Source: an uncultured Sphingomonadaceae bacterium (GTDB lineage: Bacteria > Pseudomonadota > Alphaproteobacteria > Sphingomonadales > Sphingomonadaceae). Taken from it: a DNA stretch of 64,000 bases. This document shows, in pieces, positions 18,860 through 27,079 of the stretch. Numbering within the stretch: the stretch's first letter is position 1; the number at the start of each line of letters is the position of its first letter. The translations under genes and the position numbers were made by a program. Below the pieces are notes generated by a model. That model was not told where the DNA came from. It was given only the letters and a program-made list of their open reading frames with translations, and did no database searches. The stretch covers positions 62,001 to 126,000 of the forward strand of contig CANMFE010000002.1 of NCBI GenBank assembly GCA_947497085.1, given 5' to 3'.

Positions 18860-19546
18860 ATGCAAACCAGCCGCCAGATCCTCACTCGCCCCCTGCAACT
18901 GGCCAGCTTTTACACAACGCTACCCAAAGAGCTTCGTAATGCCATCAATGCACGGGGACATATAGTCACCTTTAAAAAGGGACAGATGATTCATCAGAGC
19001 GGAGATGCAGGCCAGGAGTTTACGATAATCGAAAGCGGAGGCATACGGTTCAGCAATACCGATGTGGATGGCTATACCAATGTTCTCACTGTGCTGGCTG
19101 CAGGAGAGGCTTATGGCGAGCTTCCGCTATATGCAGGCATAAACCGCGCGTTTGATGCCTATGCTGCGGAAGATTGCCAGCTCCGGATTATTTCGAAGGT
19201 ACAGTTAGACCGGCTTATGGACAGCCATCCAAAGCTGCGTGACTATATTATCGGCCATGTCACCCGCCAATTTTACCGCGCGCTGCAACTGCTTGAAGAT
19301 GAGCGCCGCCTGCCGCTCAGGGTACGCCTTGCCAAAAACCTGCTTGAAAAAGCCGGGCATGCACAGGGACGGGTAGAAATGCCCGTGCGCCAGAATGACC
19401 TTGCCGAAGAAATGGCGGTTTCGCGTGTAGCGCTCAGCAAGGCTCTCAAGGTGCTGGCGGCGCAGGGGCTTGTAAAGACCGGTTACGGGTCACTCGAAAT
19501 ACGTGACGTCAATACGCTGATCGAATGGATTGATACCAATAGCTGA
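18860..19546 (+). CDS. Crp/Fnr family transcription regulator
   Basis: 228 residues. The N-terminal cyclic-nucleotide-binding fold covers about 20-140 (FKKGQMIHQSGDAGQEFTII, GEAYGELPLY), then the dimer helix (LRDYIIGHVTRQFYRALQLLEDERRL), then a winged HTH (VEMPVRQNDLAEEMAVSRVALSKALKVLAAQGLV). There are no N-terminal cysteines for an Fnr-type Fe-S cluster, and the cAMP-contact Arg-Ser of CRP is not clear (GELPLYAGINRAFDAYA), so the ligand is unknown. It is divergent from the hydroxylase gene, its most likely local target. Confidence 0.9.
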   Translation: MQTSRQILTRPLQLASFYTTLPKELRNAINARGHIVTFKKGQMIHQSGDAGQEFTIIESGGIRFSNTDVDGYTNVLTVLAAGEAYGELPLYAGINRAFDAYAAEDCQLRIISKVQLDRLMDSHPKLRDYIIGHVTRQFYRALQLLEDERRLPLRVRLAKNLLEKAGHAQGRVEMPVRQNDLAEEMAVSRVALSKALKVLAAQGLVKTGYGSLEIRDVNTLIEWIDTNS

Positions 19547-19564
19547 GCTGCCGGACAGTCAGAT

Positions 19565-20671
19565 TTAAAAAGATTCCAGCTTTCCTTCCAGGAATTTCTG
19601 TGAGCTGTCTATTTCCAGTTCAAACCAGATTGGCAGGTGGTCCGAAACCTGATTGCGCTTCCAATAGACATGGTATTGTTTTTCCAGTGCATCGGCATCG
19701 CCCGCCAGGTCCTTTTCACCGCCATAGCTTTCCAATATATATTTCTTGTACCGCCGCGCCTGTCCCTTGCGATAGACATAGTCGAATATGTTGAATACGC
19801 CGCCCACACGGCTGCCCTCGATATCTCGCACAATCTTGAAATATTCATTCTTGCGGATGAACATGCGATCAAACGCATGCTTGTCAGCAGCATTGGTATT
19901 GACGCCCACCAATCGCTCAATCTCGAAAAATCCGGCGCCTTCGATAATGGCAATCGTTTCGTCGTCTTTCTTTCGGTAGAAATTGAAATCGCCGGCAATG
20001 ACCAGGCTCTTGGTCCAGCCTTCGTCCATTTTCTCTTCCAGCGCCCGCATCATCAGGCTGACTTCCTGCTTGCGATATTTAACCTCTTCTTTGTCATCAC
20101 CGGGTTGCAAGTGCACATTCAGCAGTGCAAATTCCTTCCATCCCGCCCGGAAGCCCGTTAGATAGGGCGTACGCTTGAGCTGCTTGATGGCGCTACCGTC
20201 GGTAATATCCTTCCACAGCACCAGCTCACCCACTGTCCCCGACAATTTCACGCGTTTATTGTTATAGAGATACGCGCTGCGTTCAGAATTGCCGTCATCG
20301 CCGCTGGTGATGTCATTGACGATATAATCCCAGTCTCCGCCCAAAATCCGCAGCAGGATGTGTAGATCATCCAGCGTTGACTTAATCTCCTGCACGATCA
20401 CCAGATCAAACCGTGCAACCACCTCGGCGATATAGAAATACGCCTCGGGCAGACGTTGCTTGGTGTGGCCAAACTCCTTGATATTCCAGCTGGCAATCAG
20501 GAGGTTGCTATCAGTGCGGCGCGGCGGAATATGTGTATCGAGCCCCTCTTTCAGCCGCAAGATACCCTTTATCGCCCGTTTTTTCTCGGCCTTTTTCATG
20601 TCGGGAAAAATCAGTGCATAGTCACGTTTCTTGTGATCGCTGTCGGGACGCAGATCGTTATAAAAGGGCAT
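19565..20671 (-). CDS. Endonuclease/exonuclease/phosphatase (DNase I-fold) protein
   Basis: 368 residues. All metal and catalytic blocks of the fold are seen: LLIASWNIKEFG, LVIVQEI (metal Glu), AYLYNNKRV, LLNVHLQPGDD (catalytic His), LVIAGDFNFY (Asp and Asn) and the C-terminal VSDHLPIWFELE (Asp-His pair). The fold serves nucleases, lipid phosphatases and sphingomyelinases; the substrate cannot be told here. No signal peptide is present, which favours a cytosolic nuclease or phosphatase. It stands alone, convergent with the Crp/Fnr gene with an 18-base gap. Confidence 0.85.
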   Translation of the reverse strand: MPFYNDLRPDSDHKKRDYALIFPDMKKAEKKRAIKGILRLKEGLDTHIPPRRTDSNLLIASWNIKEFGHTKQRLPEAYFYIAEVVARFDLVIVQEIKSTLDDLHILLRILGGDWDYIVNDITSGDDGNSERSAYLYNNKRVKLSGTVGELVLWKDITDGSAIKQLKRTPYLTGFRAGWKEFALLNVHLQPGDDKEEVKYRKQEVSLMMRALEEKMDEGWTKSLVIAGDFNFYRKKDDETIAIIEGAGFFEIERLVGVNTNAADKHAFDRMFIRKNEYFKIVRDIEGSRVGGVFNIFDYVYRKGQARRYKKYILESYGGEKDLAGDADALEKQYHVYWKRNQVSDHLPIWFELEIDSSQKFLEGKLESF

Positions 20672-20749
20672 GGGTCAGCCACTCCTGTTGCAATTACAGA
20701 GTCGCACACACCTATAGCACAGAAATGACTGGCGATTTTCTCGATTTGG

Positions 20750-21544
20750 TTATTTTTCGTCAGGTAGCGCCAACCGATAAAATTCAATATGGTCGACGCC
20801 GCTCGCAAAATATTGCTGGTTCTGCTTATACGCCTCGCTCTGACGGACCTTCGAAAAACCCTCGACATCATCCCATTCGACAAAGGTGAGCTGTTGCGGC
20901 GCGTCTGGCGATGACGCATGGCTTTCAAAAGCAGGATGCTTCATCTTGTAGATAAAACGCCCGCCCGCAGCATTGACCGCTTCGGTAATGCCATCCAGAT
21001 AACGCGCATAATCGGCTTCCTTGCCCGGCTTCAGCCAGGCGACAACGACCGTATATGTCTTGGCCGGATCGAAACTGAGCGTCAGGTCCTGCTCCAGCTC
21101 GCCTGTATATATTTTAAGTTCCGACCAGGCATCCGGGCGCGAAGCCTTGATAGCGGGCCAGGCGGGATCCGCCTCAAATGCACGCAATGCATCTGCGTCA
21201 GGCCAGGAATAGAGCAGGAATCCACTCGGGTCATAGTCGCTGATGATCTTGTCACGCACCCGCAAGCTTGCTTCATGTTTGTACCCAAGCTTTTCGGCTA
21301 TGGGGAACGCCTTTTGGTAATAGGCCTCACGCGCCGCATCACCATCTTCACGCGTCTGCGGTACAACAAAGGAGAGAAGCTGCCCCTTTTGAAAGTCAAG
21401 TTGCAGCACTCCGGCTGTGTCCGGTTGCGCGGCCGCTGACCGGTCATCCGCATGTGCTCCCGGACTGGCACTGCACGCAGCGGCAAAAAGGGAAGCACTC
21501 GCCAGAAAAACCAGGGGAATGATATTATGGGGAAATGGATGCAT
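20750..21544 (-). CDS. Exported protein with two dimeric alpha/beta-barrel (DUF1330-like) halves
   Basis: About 264 residues. A signal peptide ends around LASASLFAAACSAS, possibly a weak lipobox. The rest falls into two similar halves of about 110 residues. Each has a strand of the type LLSFVVPQ or YTVVVAWLKPG, a helix, then a strand-helix such as FLLYSWPDADALRAFEADPAW and LTFVEWDDVEGFSKVRQSEAY, the pattern of ferredoxin-like ABM/DUF1330 folds. Function is not known. The ATG at 21544 has a GAGAGG site; an ATG 12 bases upstream has none. It is divergent from a LysR-type gene about 100 bases away, its probable regulator. Confidence 0.65.
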   Translation of the reverse strand: MHPFPHNIIPLVFLASASLFAAACSASPGAHADDRSAAAQPDTAGVLQLDFQKGQLLSFVVPQTREDGDAAREAYYQKAFPIAEKLGYKHEASLRVRDKIISDYDPSGFLLYSWPDADALRAFEADPAWPAIKASRPDAWSELKIYTGELEQDLTLSFDPAKTYTVVVAWLKPGKEADYARYLDGITEAVNAAGGRFIYKMKHPAFESHASSPDAPQQLTFVEWDDVEGFSKVRQSEAYKQNQQYFASGVDHIEFYRLALPDEK

Positions 21545-21631
21545 GGAACCTCTCATGATTATTCAAGTTGCGTATTGGCACCATATAGACAGCAATTTTC
21601 ACTAATATATGGATTTACTTGAAATCGCACC

Positions 21632-21647
21632 GGTGCAATATTGCACC
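21632..21647. promoter_or_regulatory. Perfect 16-base palindrome abutting the LysR start codon
   Basis: GGTGCAATATTGCACC is its own reverse complement and ends one base before the ATG at 21649. A second palindrome, GCACCGGTGC, overlaps it at 21627-21636. No ribosome site is possible here, so the lysR message is probably leaderless or the frame starts elsewhere. The site may be the operator for autoregulation and for the divergent exported-protein gene. Confidence 0.55.
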
Positions 21648-21648
21648 A

Positions 21649-22521
21649 ATGGATGATTGGGATGACTACCGGCTAATACTTGCATTGCACCGCAGCGGCA
21701 GCTTGCGGGGCGCGGCCAAATTGTTGGGCGTTAACCACAGCACAGTCTCCCGGCGCCTTGCGGCATTACAGGCCGGGTCCGCAGGTATTTTATTCGAACA
21801 GCTTGCAAGCGGTTATCGCCCCACTGAAGCCGGGGCGAAAATGGTCAGCGCAGCCGAAGATATGGAAGAAATTGCACAGCGGGCAGAGCGGCAACAGCGC
21901 GCGGCAGGTTCCGCCGACAAGGGACCGATCACATTATCGCTGCCAGAAGCCATAGGCCAGTTCCTCCTGCTCAATGAGATCGCTGCTTTCTGCAAGCTTT
22001 ATCCCGATATTGACCTTACCATCATCTCTTCATACGGGTTTGCCAATCTGGACCGTTCAGAAGCCGATATAGTCATACGCGGTACCGGCAAGCCGCCCGA
22101 GCATCTGGTGGGGCGGCGGCTGTTTCCCTATGCGCTCAGCCATTATTGCAGACGCGGCTATCTGGATGAAACCCCGCCCGATGCGCGGCGCTGGCTGGGG
22201 ACGGCCTATAGCTGGAGCCGGGACGAGTGGAAAGCCGCATCGCCTTTCTCGGCTGCCCCAACGCTCTATACCATGAGCGACCTTACCATGCGGCACAAGG
22301 CGCTGCTTGCGGGTCAGGGCATGGCACGCACCGCATGCTATATGGCCGACCCTGAGCCCGATTTGGTGCGATTGCCCGGCGCAAAGACAGTGCAAGGTCA
22401 GGATCTGTGGGTCCTGACCCATCCCGACCTGAAAGACACGCCGCGTATCAAAACGCTTATGCGTTATCTGTGCGGCGCGATTATTGCAAAACGCGCGCTG
22501 ATCGAAGGTAATCACATCTAG
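21649..22521 (+). CDS. LysR family transcription regulator
   Basis: 290 residues from the ATG at 21649 (MDDWDDYRLILALHRSGSLRGAAKLLGVNHSTVSRRLAALQ), the usual start of LysR HTH domains. The effector-binding part from about residue 90 is typical (ITLSLPEAIGQFLLLNEIAAFCKLYPDIDLTI). An in-frame TTG 30 bases upstream would put the operator palindrome inside the coding region and is less likely. Its target is probably the divergent exported protein with the DUF1330-like halves; the inducer is unknown. It is convergent with the Lrp gene downstream. Confidence 0.9.
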   Translation: MDDWDDYRLILALHRSGSLRGAAKLLGVNHSTVSRRLAALQAGSAGILFEQLASGYRPTEAGAKMVSAAEDMEEIAQRAERQQRAAGSADKGPITLSLPEAIGQFLLLNEIAAFCKLYPDIDLTIISSYGFANLDRSEADIVIRGTGKPPEHLVGRRLFPYALSHYCRRGYLDETPPDARRWLGTAYSWSRDEWKAASPFSAAPTLYTMSDLTMRHKALLAGQGMARTACYMADPEPDLVRLPGAKTVQGQDLWVLTHPDLKDTPRIKTLMRYLCGAIIAKRALIEGNHI

Positions 22522-22578
22522 AGCCGTTTGCTTACACCCGCTTTTCTTCTTGGCAAAAACAGGGTGGGTCCAGCTGGA

Positions 22579-23037
22579 TCAAACCGGCAGTCCGGCATAT
22601 GGCTTGGCATCGTTCAGTACGAAGCTGGAATTGATTGATTTTATTCCGGGCAGGCGGCGCAGGTTATTATTGGCAAGCTGCGCAAAGCTGTCGAGATCGC
22701 GGCTCGCCACCACCAGCATGTAATCTGCACTGCCTGTCACCTGATGACAGGCAATGATTTCGGGTATGGACCGCGCCGCCTGTTCAAACCGTGCAGTGAT
22801 GTCCTCGCCATGATCCTCTATCTGCACGCTAATATAAGCATAGACATCCAGTCCAAGCGCACGCCGGTCAAGCCGCGCGGCATAATTGCGGATGACGCCT
22901 TCCTGCTCCAGTTTACGTACACGCCGCCAGCACGGACTGGCGGACATGCCGACACGCGCGGCGAGGTCGGCGTTGGAAATGCGTCCTTCTTCCTGCAACA
23001 CGCGCAATATTTTGGAATCTTCCTCTGAATTAGGCAT
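22579..23037 (-). CDS. Lrp/AsnC family transcription regulator
   Basis: 152 residues: an N-terminal winged HTH (DSKILRVLQEEGRISNADLAARVGMSASPCWRRVRKLEQEGVI) and a C-terminal RAM/AsnC ligand domain (ACHQVTGSADYMLVVASRDLDSF). It is divergent from the phenylalanine hydroxylase gene, the same layout as other bacteria where an Lrp member controls aromatic amino acid catabolism, so phenylalanine or tyrosine is a likely effector. The ATG at 23037 was chosen over an upstream TTG. Confidence 0.92.
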   Translation of the reverse strand: MPNSEEDSKILRVLQEEGRISNADLAARVGMSASPCWRRVRKLEQEGVIRNYAARLDRRALGLDVYAYISVQIEDHGEDITARFEQAARSIPEIIACHQVTGSADYMLVVASRDLDSFAQLANNNLRRLPGIKSINSSFVLNDAKPYAGLPV

Positions 23038-23150
23038 AGCTGGCAATATATTCCTATATTTTTATATTTAAGGTGAAATATACCTATTCTGTCCCATATT
23101 TAGCAAGGATAAGGCAAGATTTTTCTGCACGCCCTTGCTATAACTGCGGT
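23038..23150. promoter_or_regulatory. AT-rich divergent promoter region between lrp-like and phhA genes
   Basis: 113 bases. The left half (about 23044-23095) is strongly AT-rich with repeated ATATT/TATAT and a loose inverted pair (GGAATATA ... TATATTCC-like), the sort of degenerate site Lrp members bind. No sharp operator can be defined. Confidence 0.35.
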
Positions 23151-24095
23151 ATGGAACAGACATTGATACAGAAAAATACAAGCCGATTTGACACAATTCC
23201 CGAACTTCCGGCCGATACCTTTACCGCGCCGCTCGCCAAGCCGGATCATGTCGGCCTCGATTGGCTGGAGCCAAAGCAGCGCGTCTATACCGCCGAAGAA
23301 CATCATATCTGGGACGACCTTTTTGCACGGCAGATGGATATCCTGCCTGGCCGCGCCGCCACCGCCTTTATCGAAGGATTGAAACGGCTTGATCTGGGTA
23401 AGGGCGGCGTCCCTGATTTCGGGGAGATGAGCGAAGAGCTTTCTGCCATTACCGGCTGGGAAGTCGTGCCCGTACCCATGCTGATCCCGGATCACGTATT
23501 TTTCTGGCACCTTGCCAATCGCCGGTTTCCTGCCGGAAACTTTATCCGCACCCGTGAGACATTCGATTATATTCAGGAACCCGACGTGTTCCATGACGTG
23601 TTCGGCCATGTGCCCCTACTCACCGATCCGGTATTTGCTGACTATATGGAAGCCTATGGCCGTGCCGGATGGAAAGCTCTCAAATATAACCGCCTGAAAG
23701 CGCTCAGCGCACTGTATTGGTACACTGTCGAGTTTGGCCTGATAAATGAGGCAGACGGGATCAAGTCCTATGGTGCGGGCATATTGTCCGGCCCCACTGA
23801 AGCTGTTTTCGCGGTGGAGGCCAAATCGCCCAACCGCATCCATCTGGATGTCGACCGCGTTGTCCGCACCGATTACGTGATTTCCGACCTGCAGCCGACC
23901 TATTTTGTGATCGACAGTTTTGAAGAATTGTTCGCAATGACTGTCGACCGCGATTTCAACGATCTGTACGAATCGCTGGACCCCGGCTTTACCTACGCCA
24001 ACAGCGCGGTTCTGCCGCAGGATAAGGTCTATCACAAAGGCACGCAGGAATATGCACTGCGCGGTGGCGCGGCTTCGCTTGCGGAGCCTGTCTAA
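23151..24095 (+). CDS. phhA: Phenylalanine 4-monooxygenase
   Basis: 314 residues. It hydroxylates phenylalanine to tyrosine with a tetrahydropterin and non-haem iron, the entry to phenylalanine breakdown. Iron ligands are recognisable: the two His in DVFHDVFGHVPLL and the Glu in YWYTVEFGL; SYGAGILSG is also conserved. The bacterial enzyme lacks the regulatory ACT domain of animal forms, as here. The start MEQTLIQKN at 23151 begins the conserved length; the frame continues upstream into the AT-rich promoter without likeness. pabBC follows 19 bases after the stop. Confidence 0.96.
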   Translation: MEQTLIQKNTSRFDTIPELPADTFTAPLAKPDHVGLDWLEPKQRVYTAEEHHIWDDLFARQMDILPGRAATAFIEGLKRLDLGKGGVPDFGEMSEELSAITGWEVVPVPMLIPDHVFFWHLANRRFPAGNFIRTRETFDYIQEPDVFHDVFGHVPLLTDPVFADYMEAYGRAGWKALKYNRLKALSALYWYTVEFGLINEADGIKSYGAGILSGPTEAVFAVEAKSPNRIHLDVDRVVRTDYVISDLQPTYFVIDSFEELFAMTVDRDFNDLYESLDPGFTYANSAVLPQDKVYHKGTQEYALRGGAASLAEPV

Positions 24096-24114
24096 GCGTC
24101 TATAAACGGGGACA

Positions 24115-25914
24115 ATGCCCGCGACAAAAGCCACTGCCATGAAACCCTTTGTGCTGCTTGACGATGCGCGCGCACAGGATGCATCGGATGCACGGTTATA
24201 TGAAAATCCGGTCCGTATCATCACTGCCCATAACGCAGCGGAACTGCGTGCCGCACTGAAAGCGATGGACAGGGCCCAAGCCGATGGTCTGCATGCCGCC
24301 GGTTATTTCAGCTATGAAGCCGGTTACGCTCTCGAGCAGCGCCTGGAGCCTCTGCTCACCATGAACGGCAAACCACTCTGCTGGTTCGCCCTTTTTGAAA
24401 GCTATCGCTCTATTGCACCGCACGATATCCCTGCATGGCTGGCCGAGCGACGGGGCGGCGATGGCGCGGTTTATAATGCCGTGCCCGATATCGGCTTTCC
24501 CGCCTATCATGCGGCTTATACCAAGGTACAGCGTGCCATTCATGCAGGTGATATCTATCAGGCCAATCTGACCTATAAACTGACCGGACAATATGCGGGC
24601 GACCCGTTTGCAATTTATGCAGCCTATCGCACCTCTGCCAGCGCCGGATATGGCGGGATTATATATGACGGGGCCGACTGGCTACTCAGTTTCTCTCCAG
24701 AGCTGTTTTTTACCGCCTATAAGGGCGAAATCACCGCGCGCCCGATGAAAGGAACGGTGCGACGCCGTGCCAATCCGGCAGAAGACATAAAGGCGGCCAA
24801 TGCCTTGCAGGCCAATAAAAAGGATCGTGCCGAAAACCTGATGATTGTCGATTTGCTGCGCAATGACATTTCACGCGTGGCGGAAACAGGCAGCGTGCAT
24901 GTGCCGCATCTTTTCGCCATTGAAAGTTACCCCACGGTGCACCAGATGACCTCGACCGTCAAAGCTGCACTGGCAAAAGGCAAGACGCCTGTAGATATAT
25001 TGCGCGCGATTTATCCGTGCGGATCAATCACCGGCGCACCCAAAATCCGGGCCATGGAAATACTGGCGGGCCTGGAGCAAAATCCGCGTGGTCCCTATTG
25101 CGGGTCGATCGGGCGAATCGATGCGGACAGTGATGCCGCTTTTAATGTGGCAATCCGCACGCTGCATCTGGACACAGCCACAAAAACCGCCACTATAGGG
25201 CTGGGTTCCGCTATTGTTGCGGACAGTGACCCGGCGTCGGAGTGGCGCGAATGCGCACTGAAAGGAGCGTTTTTGACAGGCAGCATGCGCACATTTGACC
25301 TGATAGAAACCATGGCTTTCGACCCGGCCAGTGGTATCATCCGCCTCGAAATGCATCTGGAGCGGATCAAGGCAAGCGCGAATGCGCTGGGTTTTGAATT
25401 TGACCGCCATGCCGCGCGCAATCAGATACAAGCCGCCTGTTTTCATATTGAACGCGCCGCCAAAGTCCGGCTGATGCTCAGCAAAGCAGGGGCGATTGCC
25501 ATAGAGATGCAGCCCATGCCGGAAATGGCGAAGGGGCTGGCGAAAGTTTCCATTGCGCCGCTGCCGGTGGAACACGATGATTTCCGGTTGCGGCACAAAA
25601 CCAGCGACAGGGATTTTTACGATAGTGCGCGCCATGCCGCACAAATCCAACTTGGCGCAAACGAAGTGGTATTCACTGATGCCCAAGGCCGCCTGACCGA
25701 GGGCAGCTTTACCAACATTTTCGTGGGCACCGCTGACACCGGATATCGCACACCGCCGCTGGAACTTGGCCTTTTGCCCGGCATATTGCGGCGTGAGATG
25801 CTGGAAAGCGGTGCAGCGTGCGAGGCCTCCCTGACCCCCGCCGATCTACAGCAGGGTTTTTATATCGGCAATTCACTGCGCGGGCTTATGCAGGCTGAGC
25901 TTATCACGCCATAG
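24115..25914 (+). CDS. pabBC: Fused aminodeoxychorismate synthase component I / aminodeoxychorismate lyase
   Basis: 599 residues carrying two enzymes. Residues about 100-380 are the chorismate-binding PabB domain (PMKGTVRRRA, KKDRAENLMIVDLLRNDISRV, IYPCGSITGAPKIRAMEI). From about 390 a PabC, PLP fold-type IV lyase domain follows (TFDLIETMAFD, LEMHLERIKASANALGF, EVVFTDAQGRLTEGSFTNIF, LLPGILRREML). Together they turn chorismate plus ammonia into 4-aminobenzoate for folate; the glutaminase PabA is not in this window. The start is either 24115 (GGGG close by) or the ATG at 24139; I keep the first. Its closeness to phhA suggests co-transcription. Confidence 0.93.
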   Translation: MPATKATAMKPFVLLDDARAQDASDARLYENPVRIITAHNAAELRAALKAMDRAQADGLHAAGYFSYEAGYALEQRLEPLLTMNGKPLCWFALFESYRSIAPHDIPAWLAERRGGDGAVYNAVPDIGFPAYHAAYTKVQRAIHAGDIYQANLTYKLTGQYAGDPFAIYAAYRTSASAGYGGIIYDGADWLLSFSPELFFTAYKGEITARPMKGTVRRRANPAEDIKAANALQANKKDRAENLMIVDLLRNDISRVAETGSVHVPHLFAIESYPTVHQMTSTVKAALAKGKTPVDILRAIYPCGSITGAPKIRAMEILAGLEQNPRGPYCGSIGRIDADSDAAFNVAIRTLHLDTATKTATIGLGSAIVADSDPASEWRECALKGAFLTGSMRTFDLIETMAFDPASGIIRLEMHLERIKASANALGFEFDRHAARNQIQAACFHIERAAKVRLMLSKAGAIAIEMQPMPEMAKGLAKVSIAPLPVEHDDFRLRHKTSDRDFYDSARHAAQIQLGANEVVFTDAQGRLTEGSFTNIFVGTADTGYRTPPLELGLLPGILRREMLESGAACEASLTPADLQQGFYIGNSLRGLMQAELITP

Positions 25915-26067
25915 GGCAGGAAGCTGAACGCGTACCTGTGCGCTTATTCACAGTTTATCCATCATTTTGGTGCCATAGCAGCGCTTTGCGAGGGGCAAAT
26001 AAAACTGCCGCGCCCATGTAACCGTTTCATGCGTTGGTGCGAATAGAAAACATAGCCTACGAAAGAC

Positions 26068-26229
26068 ATGATGATGATAAATTTTTTGAAATCAGAAGTT
26101 TTCGCCCTTTTTACCGGCGGTTTTGCATTTGGAACAGCCGCACTGTTCGCATTGCAGTCCCCCGAGGCACGCACCGAGATCGCCCAGCACCTGACCAGTG
26201 TGGCGGCACACATACAGACGCTTGGCTAA
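26068..26229 (+). CDS. Small single-pass membrane protein, uncharacterised
   Basis: 53 residues (MMMINFLKSEVFALFTGGFAFG then TAALFALQSPEARTEIAQ). There are three consecutive ATG codons at 26068, 26071 and 26074, so the exact start is open. Residues about 10-30 form a hydrophobic Gly/Ala/Phe-rich segment; the rest is a short amphipathic tail. The stop is one base before the msrA start, so they form a transcription unit. I do not recognise the family. A membrane partner or a leader peptide for the exported MsrA are both possible. Confidence 0.55.
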   Translation: MMMINFLKSEVFALFTGGFAFGTAALFALQSPEARTEIAQHLTSVAAHIQTLG

Positions 26230-26230
26230 T

Positions 26231-26926
26231 ATGCGCGGAGCACTCCTCCTAACGGCACTTAGCCTTGGCGTAGCCGGTACGGCCAGCCTGTTTTCCCTGT
26301 CACCTGCTGCGGCCATCATGGCCGAGGAAGCCAAAATCCTTCCCGCCCCCCGGATTACGGCAAAAGAACCCGCCAAGCTACAGGTCGCCATTTTCGCCGG
26401 GGGCTGTTTCTGGGGCGTCGAAGGCGTGTTCAGTCATGTGAAAGGCGTGAAAAGCGCAGTGTCGGGCTATCATGGCGGCGCTGCATCCACCGCCACCTAT
26501 CGCCGCACCAATTACGGGGATACAGGCCATGCCGAAGCCGTGCGCGTGGTCTATGACCCCAAAGTCGTGCGCTATGACCAGCTGTTGCAGGTGTTTTTCT
26601 CCGTCACCACCGATCCGACCCAGCTCAACCGGCAGGGGCCCGACCGGGGCAGCCAGTACAGGAATGCCATTGTGCCGATGAACAATGAGCAGTTGCGTGT
26701 GGCGCGCGCCTATGTCGGCCAATTGGGCAAGGCGAAAATCTGGTCGCGGCCCATCGTGACAAAAATCGAAGGTTATAAAAAATTCTACAAGGCGGAAGAA
26801 TATCATCAGGACTTTATGTTCAAAAACCCCCGCCACGGCTATATCCTGCGCTGGGACAAGCCCAAGGTGCAAAACCTGAAGCGGATGTTTCCGGGTCTTT
26901 ACACCGCCAAGCCTGTACAGGACTGA
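26231..26926 (+). CDS. msrA: Peptide methionine sulfoxide reductase MsrA, exported form
   Basis: 231 residues. The catalytic motif GGCFWGVEGVF holds the nucleophilic cysteine (about residue 59). VSGYHGG, NYGDTGHAEAVRVVYDP, SQYRNAIVP and EEYHQDFMFKNPRHGY are all family blocks. It reduces methionine-S-sulfoxide in proteins. An N-terminal signal peptide (MRGALLLTALSLGVAGTASLFSL, ending AAA) sends it to the periplasm, where most MsrA proteins are not found. A resolving cysteine after the catalytic one is not evident in the C-terminal part, so recycling may rely on a separate periplasmic thiol system. Coupled to the small membrane protein upstream. Confidence 0.93.
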   Translation: MRGALLLTALSLGVAGTASLFSLSPAAAIMAEEAKILPAPRITAKEPAKLQVAIFAGGCFWGVEGVFSHVKGVKSAVSGYHGGAASTATYRRTNYGDTGHAEAVRVVYDPKVVRYDQLLQVFFSVTTDPTQLNRQGPDRGSQYRNAIVPMNNEQLRVARAYVGQLGKAKIWSRPIVTKIEGYKKFYKAEEYHQDFMFKNPRHGYILRWDKPKVQNLKRMFPGLYTAKPVQD

Positions 26927-26942
26927 TAAGGCTGACCAATTT

Positions 26943-27025
26943 CGTCATTGCGAGCGTAAGCGAAGCAATCCAGAGCGTCTCTACGCAACACTGGATTGCC
27001 GCGCAGCTTTGCCGCTCGCAATAAC
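26943..27025. repeat. REP-like element (CATTGCGAGCG family)
   Basis: GTCATTGCGAGCG...GCGAAGCAATCCAG at the left is mirrored by CTGGATTGCCGCG...GCCGCTCGCAATAAC at the right. It is the second copy of the family seen at 16769-16849 and lies between msrA and the Fur-family gene. Confidence 0.75.
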
Positions 27026-27079
27026 GGCCCAACCTCCTTCAATCTTGCACTCCCCTGCCCCATGCACTAAATAGAGCCC

